Shown: positions 1 to 5,382 of the stretch, one piece after another
Layout of the letters: the number at the start of each line of letters is the position of its first letter
Numbering within the stretch: the stretch's first letter is position 1
Made by a program: the position numbers and the translations under genes
Notes under the pieces: generated by a model
What the model was told of the DNA's origin: nothing
Seen by the model: the letters and a program-made list of their open reading frames with translations, nothing else
Databases searched by the model: none
Assembly (NCBI GenBank): GCA_031278735.1
Contig: JAITJU010000078.1
Coordinates: 1 to 5,389, forward strand
Length of the DNA stretch: 5,389 bases
Direction: 5' to 3'
Source: Zoogloeaceae bacterium
GTDB taxonomy: Bacteria > Pseudomonadota > Gammaproteobacteria > Burkholderiales > Rhodocyclaceae

Positions 1-864
1 GTCATTGACTTCCTTCACCCGAGCGGTAATGTCCTGAAAGGAGGATTGCAGCTTGCTCAACATGCCGTTGAAGGCTTCCACCATTTCGCCCACTTCGTTG
101 GAGGAATGGTAATCGACCCGCGCCTGCAGATCGTTCTTGCTGGCAATGCGCACTGTGGTGTCGCGCACAATCTCTATCGGCTTGACCACGGCGCGCAGGG
201 TGGAAACGCCGACAAATCCAATGCCGACAACGAACACGACGCCAATGATGATCTGCAGCACCAGCGCATTGTTCGAGCTTTGTTCGGATTCGGCGGCGTC
301 TTCTGCGATGCGTTTTTTATTGTAAGCGAGCATTTCCTCGATCTGTTCAATCAGCAAGGGGGTTTTTTCCCGCATCTGCATGTTGCCTTCCTGTATTTTG
401 TCATACATCGCGGCAAGTTTTTCCACTGTCGGGCTGGCAAGCCCTTCTTCCAGCAGGCGGGTGTGGCCTTCGACCAGAACCGGACTCCACGTCGTCATTG
501 TCTCCTTCATCTTGTCGAACAGTTTAGTGGCTTCCGCCGACCGGCTCAGATTCTCATAGACGTTGATATTTTCGCGTATATCCTTGTCGATTGCCTGTTT
601 CAGCGGCAGGATGCGCTTCAGTTCCTCAACCTGCTCGTTCAAGGGCAGCCCTTTTTTTGTGAGGATTTCATAGGCACGCCGCACCTCGTCATTGACATCG
701 CTGCTGATCTTCAGCATGGCAATGGTGCGGGGTATGCGGTTTTCATTTATGTCCGTGATGAGTTCCGCGTCGTTCTTGGAATTGTTGATGCCAATGACCG
801 CAACAATAATCAGGCCAATCAGTGCCTGGATAATCAATAGCACAATCCTCGTCTTGATATTCAT
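1..864 (-). CDS. Methyl-accepting chemotaxis protein, N-terminal sensor half (partial)
   Basis: This is a transmembrane chemoreceptor that would sense a ligand in the periplasm and pass the signal to CheA/CheW. The minus strand is open from an ATG at 864 to the window edge, giving 288 codons. A short basic N-terminus (MNIKTR) leads into a first membrane helix at about residues 7-26. A helical, charged periplasmic region at about 30-198 fits a four-helix-bundle (4HB_MCP-type) ligand domain. A second membrane helix spans about 200-222. A HAMP-like linker follows at about 226-278, with the conserved proline at 229 (VKPIEIV) and an NEVGEMVEAFN segment at 256-266 that matches the second HAMP helix. 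The methylation helices and the conserved signalling hairpin lie beyond position 1, so a HAMP-containing histidine kinase or cyclase is not strictly excluded. A GGGAGG Shine-Dalgarno sequence lies 4 bases before the ATG. The ligand cannot be told from the sequence. Confidence 0.88.
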   Translation of the reverse strand, partial: MNIKTRIVLLIIQALIGLIIVAVIGINNSKNDAELITDINENRIPRTIAMLKISSDVNDEVRRAYEILTKKGLPLNEQVEELKRILPLKQAIDKDIRENINVYENLSRSAEATKLFDKMKETMTTWSPVLVEGHTRLLEEGLASPTVEKLAAMYDKIQEGNMQMREKTPLLIEQIEEMLAYNKKRIAEDAAESEQSSNNALVLQIIIGVVFVVGIGFVGVSTLRAVVKPIEIVRDTTVRIASKNDLQARVDYHSSNEVGEMVEAFNGMLSKLQSSFQDITARVKEVND

Positions 865-868
865 GATG

Positions 869-874
869 CCTCCC
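869..874 (-). promoter_or_regulatory. Ribosome binding site of the chemoreceptor gene
   Basis: Read on the minus strand this is GGGAGG, followed by a 4-base spacer (CATC) and the ATG at 864. It fixes the start of the chemoreceptor. The spacer is a little shorter than usual. Confidence 0.7.
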
Positions 875-896
875 GAGAAGAAACAAGAAAACGTCC

Positions 897-911
897 GCGG
901 CGGGTCGCCGC
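897..911 (-). repeat. Second leader hairpin, GCGGCG/CGCCGC
   Basis: A perfect 6-bp GC-only stem (897-902 with 906-911) closes a 3-base loop. It is followed on the minus strand, after five bases, by the same TTTTCTTG octamer found after the hairpin at 921-938. It ends about 23 bases before the GGGAGG ribosome binding site, so both hairpins would lie in the chemoreceptor mRNA if its promoter is further upstream. Confidence 0.4.
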
Positions 912-920
912 AAGAAAAGC

Positions 921-938
921 GAGCCGACGGCTCGGCTC
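921..938 (-). terminator. Terminator-like hairpin in the chemoreceptor leader
   Basis: A perfect 7-bp stem (921-927 with 932-938, GAGCCGA/TCGGCTC) encloses a 4-base loop. On the minus strand it is followed after two bases by TTTTCTTG. This looks like an intrinsic terminator reading leftward, but no leftward gene lies just upstream of it. It may instead act inside the 5' leader of the chemoreceptor, as an attenuator or a block to antisense or background transcription. The T-tract is interrupted by a C, so its strength is doubtful. Confidence 0.4.
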
Positions 939-1157
939 CAGTAAAAATATGCGTCGCATTCCGACATGCGTACACGGCGCACATGCATTGTTGCGTATAC
1001 TTGCACAAGAGCGCCTTTTGGAAAAGGGGAAAATCAGCGCGCGGGCGGCGATTATCCAATCTGCGTCGGCGGCGCCGAAAAGGACGCCGCGTAGTCCATG
1101 AGCTTGCCGACAGCGGCGGGCCATACGGACAAAACACCGCCCGACGGCGCAAGTGCG

Positions 1158-1184
1158 TTTACAATGCCGCTTCCTCGATATTTT
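1158..1184 (+). promoter_or_regulatory. Possible promoter of the DUF4149-lipoprotein unit
   Basis: TTTACA at 1158-1163 and TATTTT at 1179-1184 are separated by 15 bases, shorter than the preferred 16-18. If used, transcription would begin about 5 bases before the ATG at 1197 and give an almost leaderless mRNA. That would agree with the missing Shine-Dalgarno sequence there, but the match is weak. Confidence 0.2.
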
Positions 1185-1196
1185 TGCGAAAACTCC

Positions 1197-1673
1197 ATGC
1201 GCGTGATGACGTCCCTGACCAATCTCCTGTTTCATCTCGCCCTGACCGCCTGGACGGGCATGTTGTGGAGCATTGGCTATCTGGTGACGCCGGTGTTGTT
1301 CTACACGCAGGAGCATGCGCTGGCCGGGGAAATCGCCGGACACCTGTTTAACGTTTCCGGCTGGGCAGGCCTGGCGCTGGGCGGCTATTTGCTGCTGGTC
1401 TTGCTGTTGCGTCAGGGGCTGAAGGCCAGCCTGCGCACACTGGCCTTCTGGCTGACGGCGCTGATCCTGATTCTGACGGCGGTGAGCCTTTTCGGCATCC
1501 AGCCTTTCATGCGGCATCTGAAGGAAAGCGCCCTGCCGCTTGACGTCATGCGCAGCGCGATGCGGGATCGTTTCGTCGCCTGGCACGGCGTCGCCAGCAT
1601 GCTTTATCTGCTGCAAAGCCTGCTGGCGCTGGCATTGACGCTGCGCGTCAATTTCGGCAAGCCTGTGCAATAA
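1197..1673 (+). CDS. DUF4149 family four-helix inner membrane protein
   Basis: The product is a small integral membrane protein of 158 residues and unknown function. Hydrophobic segments lie at about residues 10-34, 55-71, 82-102 and 127-150. The first carries the pattern ALTAWTGMLWSIGYLVTPVLF, and the last is preceded by RDRFVAWHGVASMLYLL. Both are what I expect of DUF4149 (TMEM205-like) proteins, which are common in beta- and gammaproteobacteria. A longer reading from 1098 would add 33 residues of low-complexity, non-membrane sequence with no ribosome binding site. I therefore start at 1197, although no clear Shine-Dalgarno sequence is visible there and the ATG at 1206 is also possible. The lipoprotein gene begins 42 bases after the stop, so the two are probably cotranscribed. 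The family assignment is firm, but the biological role is unknown. Confidence 0.85.
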   Translation: MRVMTSLTNLLFHLALTAWTGMLWSIGYLVTPVLFYTQEHALAGEIAGHLFNVSGWAGLALGGYLLLVLLLRQGLKASLRTLAFWLTALILILTAVSLFGIQPFMRHLKESALPLDVMRSAMRDRFVAWHGVASMLYLLQSLLALALTLRVNFGKPVQ

Positions 1674-1705
1674 TGCCAGGGCTGTTTGTCGAAATCCCTT
1701 GCGAC

Positions 1706-1710
1706 AAGGA
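1706..1710 (+). promoter_or_regulatory. Ribosome binding site of the lipoprotein gene
   Basis: AAGGA lies 5 bases before the ATG at 1716. It selects that ATG over the upstream in-frame TTG at 1686. The AA overlaps a 6-bp inverted repeat (TTGTCG at 1686-1691, CGACAA at 1702-1707), which could partly hide the site. Confidence 0.65.
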
Positions 1711-1715
1711 TAAAA

Positions 1716-2252
1716 ATGCCCCGGATTACCCCTCATCTCTTGTGTATAGGCTTGCTGGCCGCCGTCCTGGGCGGTTGCCTGACGACATCCTCCCTTACTG
1801 TGGCGCCGCCTGTGACGCCCATCGCGGAAGTAGACCAGACCGCCTCGAACGCGCGCCTGCGGGTGGTAAGCGGCGCGGGCGTGGTGCGCGCCGCCTCCGG
1901 AAAAAAATGTCTGAGCGATTCCGCGCCCGATACGGGCGTCATACTCGGCGGCAAAGGCGATTTGCATGGACAAAGCCGCAACATGCCCGATCCGGAGCGA
2001 ATTGGCGGCAGGCCTTTTGCGGAACTCTATATCGCGGCGGGCAAGCCTTTCGTGCTGAATTTTCTGGTCGGTCCGGAATCCAGCGCCCGTTGCGCGCTCG
2101 CCGGTTTTTTCGTCCCGCGGGCGGGCAAGGATTATGAGGCCTATGCCACCGTATCCGACGGAAAATGCGCGCTCACCGTGCGCCTTAAGAATCTGGCCAA
2201 TGGCCTTTGGAAACCCGAACGCCTTGTCAGCGCGCCAAACTGCAAGCGTTAA
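1716..2252 (+). CDS. Hypothetical lipoprotein, cysteine-containing, likely outer membrane
   Basis: I do not recognise the family. The 178-residue product starts with a short basic n-region (MPR), a hydrophobic core at about 8-18 and a lipobox LGGC with the lipidated cysteine at 21. Residue +2 is Leu, not Asp, so Lol sorting to the outer membrane would be expected in a diderm. A Thr/Ser/Pro-rich linker follows (about 22-45). The rest looks globular and exported, with four further cysteines at 65, 126, 151 and 176 that could form two disulfides. Segments such as RPFAELYIAAGKPFVLNFLV suggest beta structure. The start is supported by AAGGA 5 bases upstream. The gene follows the DUF4149 gene by 42 bases and probably shares its transcript. 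Its stop overlaps the stop of the convergent glycosyltransferase gene. Lipoprotein status is well supported, but the function is unknown. Confidence 0.82.
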   Translation: MPRITPHLLCIGLLAAVLGGCLTTSSLTVAPPVTPIAEVDQTASNARLRVVSGAGVVRAASGKKCLSDSAPDTGVILGGKGDLHGQSRNMPDPERIGGRPFAELYIAAGKPFVLNFLVGPESSARCALAGFFVPRAGKDYEAYATVSDGKCALTVRLKNLANGLWKPERLVSAPNCKR

Positions 2253-3946
2253 ATCGTTTCGGCGCGCGGATTTTGTGGGGCGCCGCCGCGTTGCGTCGCC
2301 GCGCCTTCCTCCGTCGCGCGTCGGTACAGGCGGAAGCGTTCCTTGCGGTCGCCGGGACGACGGCCTTCCCAGACCTCCCGCCAGCCCTGTTCTGGCGGCG
2401 CAACCCCGGCGCGCGGATTGTCCTGAACCAGCAGCCAACGGCATTGCTTGCCTGCGGTTTGCAGCGGCAGAAAGACCAGTCGCTCAAAGTAGATGAAAGA
2501 GGCGCGCTGCGCCGCGCCCAAGCGCCATTCGGCAATGCACTCCGAACGCTCTTCCGGCAGTTGCGCGGCCAGTGAGGCGGCCAGTTGCCGGTAGCTCTTG
2601 CCGTAGTCAATCCAGGGCAGCCACAGGGAAACCGCCAGCAGCCACAGGGTGATCAGTCCGGCACTCCAGCGGACAAGGCAACGCCAGGGCGAACGCGGCA
2701 GTTGCAGCAATATGCGCAGCCACCAGAGCGTGACCGCCGCGGCCAGCAGGAACAGCCAGGGGTTGAAGCGTCCGACAAAACCAGGACTCAATTCCGCGGC
2801 GCGCTGCGCCAGTCGCGCCGGATAACCGAAAACCATGGCGCTCCAGCCCACCCAGAGCAGCAGCGCAAAGACGCAAAAAACCATGCCGGAAAACCAGTCG
2901 AAGGCGTTTGCCGCGCCCCGGCGCAAGGTGAGCGCTCCCGGCGTGGCCAACAGGGCCAGCGGCGGCAAGAGCAACAAGGCGGCGCTTTCGCGCGCGGCAA
3001 GGCAGACAGGGAGCAGAAACAGGAGCAGGAAAAAGGCGCTCAACGGCAACAGGAGATGGACATTCTGACGCAGATCCGAGCCGGATTGCCAGATACGGCG
3101 GGTTTTCCACAAGGTCCACCCCGCCAACGGCCAGAGCGGCCAGGAAAACCAGGGAAGGAGCGCGGCATATTCCAGCAAGTCGCCGCCGTAACGCCAATCG
3201 CCCGCCAGCGCCTGCCGCTCCTGGATAAGCCAAGCGCCCAGCCACTCCGGCGCAATGTAATGTAATGGCGCGCCCGCCGCCGCCGCCATTGCCGCGCCAA
3301 GCAGAATTCCCGCGCCCAAGTGCCGCAGAATGGCCGCATCCGGCGCATAGCGCATGCACAAGGGCAGGAGCGCAAGTGCAAGCAGCGGCAAAAGACCGGA
3401 AACGCCCGCGCCCAGCGCCGCCAACAGGAGCGCCGCGGCCAGGGCAAGCCGGGAGGCATGGCCCTTGCGCGGCAACAGCGCCAGGGCCAGCAGCATCAGG
3501 CTTTCAGCGGCAAGCAGCGTCAGCATGGGCTGCGCTTCATGTACACGCACGATGAGGCCGAAGCTGCCGATCAGCAGGATGGGCGCGGCGGCGGCGGATT
3601 CCTTGCCATACCATTCACGCCCGGCGTAGTAGAGCGCGATGAGGGCAAGCGCCGTCCATAGTCCGCTGGCAAGCCGCAGAGCGTCATGCCGGGGCAGGAT
3701 GCCGCCAAAGACGAATTCCGTGAGCGCGGCGCTCCAGTAATAGAGCGGCGCGGCAAGAAAAGGGCGTCCCGCCGATGAAAGCCCTTGCGCGTGACCAAAA
3801 TCAAGAAAATCGCGGGCGATGGACAAATGAATGACGTCCTCGATTTTCCAGGGGTCATGTCCGAACAACCCGGCGAACACGTAGACGGCGAGCATCCCGG
3901 CGAGCATCCAGCCGGTGGGCGGCAATTTCATGGGGCGCAACGGCAT
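2249..3946 (-). CDS. ArnT-like family 39 glycosyltransferase (PMT_2 type)
   Basis: This is an integral membrane GT-C enzyme of the ArnT/PMT type. The family moves a sugar from an undecaprenyl-phosphate carrier onto lipid A or another periplasmic acceptor. The 565-residue product has about 12 hydrophobic helices and a soluble C-terminal part at about 445-565 with two cysteines. After the first helix comes HDPWKIEDVIHLSIARDFL (acidic pair E36-D37), at the place of the family's catalytic DE-type motif. It is followed by RPFLAAPLYYW (61-71), matching the family's PxxxKPPLYYW-like segment. Length is close to that of ArnT proteins. The donor and acceptor cannot be deduced, and no arn genes are nearby, so I give no symbol. 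The start is uncertain: ATG 3946 and ATG 3931 both lack a clear Shine-Dalgarno sequence. The TTG at 4003 would lie within or before the rpmE terminator and is unlikely. Confidence 0.83.
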   Translation of the reverse strand: MPLRPMKLPPTGWMLAGMLAVYVFAGLFGHDPWKIEDVIHLSIARDFLDFGHAQGLSSAGRPFLAAPLYYWSAALTEFVFGGILPRHDALRLASGLWTALALIALYYAGREWYGKESAAAAPILLIGSFGLIVRVHEAQPMLTLLAAESLMLLALALLPRKGHASRLALAAALLLAALGAGVSGLLPLLALALLPLCMRYAPDAAILRHLGAGILLGAAMAAAAGAPLHYIAPEWLGAWLIQERQALAGDWRYGGDLLEYAALLPWFSWPLWPLAGWTLWKTRRIWQSGSDLRQNVHLLLPLSAFFLLLFLLPVCLAARESAALLLLPPLALLATPGALTLRRGAANAFDWFSGMVFCVFALLLWVGWSAMVFGYPARLAQRAAELSPGFVGRFNPWLFLLAAAVTLWWLRILLQLPRSPWRCLVRWSAGLITLWLLAVSLWLPWIDYGKSYRQLAASLAAQLPEERSECIAEWRLGAAQRASFIYFERLVFLPLQTAGKQCRWLLVQDNPRAGVAPPEQGWREVWEGRRPGDRKERFRLYRRATEEGAATQRGGAPQNPRAETI

Positions 3947-3958
3947 TGGCGGGCGTTC

Positions 3959-3986
3959 AAGAAAAAGGCAGCCTGTCGGCTGCCTT
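3959..3986 (-). terminator. Intrinsic terminator downstream of rpmE
   Basis: On the minus strand a 7-bp GC-rich stem (GGCAGCC 3967-3973 with GGCTGCC 3978-3984), extended by two A-T pairs, closes a 4-base loop and runs into TTTTTCTT. It lies 36 bases after the rpmE stop and points the same way. The plus-strand exit lacks a T-tract, so it acts on leftward transcription only. It ends about 13 bases before the ATG of the glycosyltransferase. That gene must therefore depend on read-through or on a promoter close to or inside this element. Confidence 0.85.
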
Positions 3987-4021
3987 GCGGGACGAAACGA
4001 CAATCTGGACGGAACGCGCGT

Positions 4022-4237
4022 TCAGGCGGATTGACGCAACGCGCCGAATTTCTGATTGAATTTTTCCACGCGCCCGGCAGTGTCGACGATTTTCTGCTTG
4101 CCCGTGTAGAACGGATGGCAGTTGGCGCACACTTCCACGTGCAGGGCTTTTTTCATGGTGGAGCGTGTGGTAAACGTATTGCCGCAAGAGCAGGTAACCT
4201 GGATTTCTTCATAATCAGGATGAATGCCGTTTTTCAT
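4022..4237 (-). CDS. rpmE: 50S ribosomal protein L31, zinc-binding type
   Basis: The 71-residue product is ribosomal protein L31, which bridges the 50S and 30S subunits. The sequence MKNGIHPDYEEIQVTCSCG and the later HPFYTGKQ and GRVEKFNQKFG segments match bacterial L31 closely. Cysteines at 16, 18, 37 and 40 (CSC and CANC) form the zinc-ribbon set of the C+ form. Many bacteria replace this form with a cysteine-free paralogue (ykgM/rpmE2 type) under zinc starvation. The ATG at 4237 is preceded by AAGGA with an 8-base spacer. A strong promoter lies upstream at 4307-4335 and an intrinsic terminator downstream at 3959-3986, so rpmE looks like a single-gene transcription unit. No Zur-like operator was evident near the promoter. 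Confidence 0.97.
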   Translation of the reverse strand: MKNGIHPDYEEIQVTCSCGNTFTTRSTMKKALHVEVCANCHPFYTGKQKIVDTAGRVEKFNQKFGALRQSA

Positions 4238-4692
4238 GCGAGGATTCCTTGAAGTAAAGCGAGACGCGATATTGGCGGCTCTGGGAAAAGTCTGGAAAAG
4301 TGGCGGATTATCCACGAAAACACGCGGGAAAGCAAAAGTCTTGCAAATTCCCGCCGCGCGCGTTTGCTTGTCGCAAAAGCGAGCGGCAACGTCCTTCCCC
4401 TGTTCTCTCTTTCTGCCCCATGCCTGAAACCGCACGCCAGACCGAACGTCGCCGGAATCATGCCGTCCGCGAGAACTTCGAACACGTTTGCGCTCATCGG
4501 CAGACGGAATTTCCCTTCCCCGCCAGGCATGGGCATCCGCACACGCCATTTCTCTGTCATGCAGCGGCGCGGACAAGGCGACAGGACGGGAAGGGGGTCA
4601 TCTGATCTTCCGGACAAGCGCAAGAGAAAGCCCCGGTCTTGCCTGGCGGCGGTCGACGTCGGCAAGGGCTGACGTTTGCCCTGAAAGGGGCG
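4238..4692. other. Intergenic region between the NUDIX gene and rpmE
   Basis: These 455 bases hold the rpmE leader and promoter (4238-4335). The remaining 350 or so bases contain no gene I can support. Several overlapping open frames occur on both strands. None has a ribosome binding site or a recognisable protein, and the longest leftward ones run through the rpmE promoter. Next to the NUDIX stop (4670-4695) there is an imperfect stem of TGAC/GTCA and GCCC/GGGC with a 4-base bulge, but no T-tract follows, so it is not a typical terminator. Confidence 0.6.
4307..4335 (-). promoter_or_regulatory. Sigma70-type promoter of rpmE
   Basis: On the minus strand TTGCTT (4335-4330) and GATAAT (4312-4307) are separated by exactly 17 bases. 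Both hexamers are close to consensus, and the orientation is right for rpmE. Predicted initiation near 4300 gives a leader of about 60 bases with an AAGGA ribosome binding site. Confidence 0.75.
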
Positions 4693-5265
4693 TCAAGGGC
4701 GCGGGGGTCGGGACGCAAGCCGTCCCGCCGTCCTCTGCCGCAAGAGCAGGCGATGCTGTCCGAACACGCCCGCGCGGCGATCCTTGAAATAGTGTTCCAG
4801 CGTGAGGCGCACACTCTGAAAGGCAATCTGCGGCCAGGGGATGCGGGTTTCGGAAAAGAGCGCGGTTTCCAGGCTTTCCTCGCCGGGCGCGTGCCGTCCG
4901 TCGCGCAGGAAGCTGCGGTAAAAGACATGCACCTGATTGATTTCGGGTATGTCGATAAGGGTGAATAGTTGCGCCTGATCGATGCGGGCACGGGCTTCTT
5001 CCCAGCTTTCCCGCGCGGCGGCGGCATCCGTGCTCTCGCCGTTTTCCATGAATCCGGCGGGCAGCGTCCACAATCCGGCACGCGGTTCGATGGCGCGTCG
5101 GCAAAGCAGAATCTCGCCCTGCCACTCAATGACGGCACCCAGTACCAGACGCGGGTTTTCGTAGTGGATATAGCCGCAGGCGTCGCAAACGCCGCGCTGT
5201 CGGTTATCGCCTGCTGGAATGCGCTGGCGCACCGGCTGGCCGCATTGAGGGCAAAAAAGAATCAT
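4693..5265 (-). CDS. NUDIX hydrolase with N-terminal zinc ribbon
   Basis: The 190-residue product belongs to the NUDIX superfamily, which cleaves nucleoside diphosphates linked to another moiety, using divalent metal. A zinc ribbon occupies residues 5-30 (CPQC at 5-8, CDAC at 27-30) and is followed by GYIHYENPR, the usual start of this architecture (Nudix_N_2 type). The NUDIX box begins at G71 and reads GFMENGE, then RESWEE at 85-90, so the metal-binding glutamates are present. The conserved glycine after EE is R92 here, and the position after RE is a serine. Such proteins are often annotated as ADP-ribose pyrophosphatase-like, but the substrate is not readable from sequence. The ATG at 5265 places the first CxxC at residue 5, as is usual, although its ribosome binding site is weak. 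The NADH pyrophosphatase NudC is a more distant and longer alternative. Confidence 0.92.
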   Translation of the reverse strand: MILFCPQCGQPVRQRIPAGDNRQRGVCDACGYIHYENPRLVLGAVIEWQGEILLCRRAIEPRAGLWTLPAGFMENGESTDAAAARESWEEARARIDQAQLFTLIDIPEINQVHVFYRSFLRDGRHAPGEESLETALFSETRIPWPQIAFQSVRLTLEHYFKDRRAGVFGQHRLLLRQRTAGRLASRPPRP

Positions 5266-5345
5266 GTCTGGCCGAGAATCAGGGGCAGAAATCAGTAAAC
5301 GGCAAGAGTATCAGAAGACCATAGCGCTTGCAGGCGCGCGACGCA

Positions 5346-5382
5346 CAATGACAGGGCAATCGCATGAATACATTTGTCATTG
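5346..5382. repeat. Inverted repeat flanking the start of the right-edge gene
   Basis: CAATGACA (5346-5353) and TGTCATTG (5375-5382) are perfect 8-bp reverse complements separated by 21 bases. With one mismatch they extend by two further pairs (5343-5344 with 5384-5385). The loop contains most of the ribosome binding site and the ATG at 5364. Confidence 0.5.
5353..5356 (+). promoter_or_regulatory. Ribosome binding site of the right-edge gene
   Basis: AGGG stands 7 bases before the ATG at 5364. This supports a rightward gene starting at the window edge. The site lies at the edge of the loop of an inverted repeat (5346-5353 with 5375-5382). Confidence 0.4.

Larger units (their letters stand above)
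865..1196. other. Divergent intergenic region with hairpins, no gene seen
   Basis: About 330 bases separate the chemoreceptor (leftward) from the DUF4149 gene (rightward). I see no open frame here with coding character that is not a shadow. The left part carries two hairpins (897-911 and 921-938) in the chemoreceptor leader. Near 1014-1027 lies an inverted repeat, CCTTTTGGAAAAGG. The segment around 1060-1095 is rich in GGC/GCC and can fold locally. Promoters for both genes must lie here. The only candidate I can name is TTTACA (1158-1163) with TATTTT (1179-1184) on the plus strand, and its 15-base spacing is poor. I found no sigma28-type flagellar promoter for the chemoreceptor. Confidence 0.6.

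Noticed and set aside
46..840. Rightward 264-codon open frame
   Set aside because: It lies antisense to the chemoreceptor, whose membrane helices, HAMP linker and ribosome binding site are clear on the other strand. The predicted protein is His- and Phe-rich with no recognisable family.
1098..1196. N-terminal extension of the DUF4149 protein
   Set aside because: The added 33 residues are not membrane-like and do not resemble the family. The ATG at 1098 lacks a properly spaced ribosome binding site.
861..2444. Very long leftward open frame across the DUF4149 and lipoprotein genes
   Set aside because: It is rich in Arg, Gln, Ala and His with no domain. It lies opposite two well-supported genes and is an antisense shadow in GC-rich DNA.
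2585..3661. Several rightward Gln/Arg-rich open frames
   Set aside because: They are antisense to the membrane-helix-coding part of the glycosyltransferase; Leu/Ala-rich coding DNA gives such frames on the opposite strand.
4308..4316. DnaA-box-like TTATCCACG
   Set aside because: It is a single near match that overlaps the -10 element of the rpmE promoter. There is no cluster, AT-rich unwinding region or origin gene nearby.
4022..4576. Long upstream extension of rpmE
   Set aside because: L31 proteins start at the MKNGIHP equivalent. The extension would cross the promoter and ribosome binding site, and its residues are not protein-like.
4670..4695. Possible terminator of the NUDIX gene
   Set aside because: The stem is bulged, overlaps the stop codon and has no T-tract after it on the minus strand.
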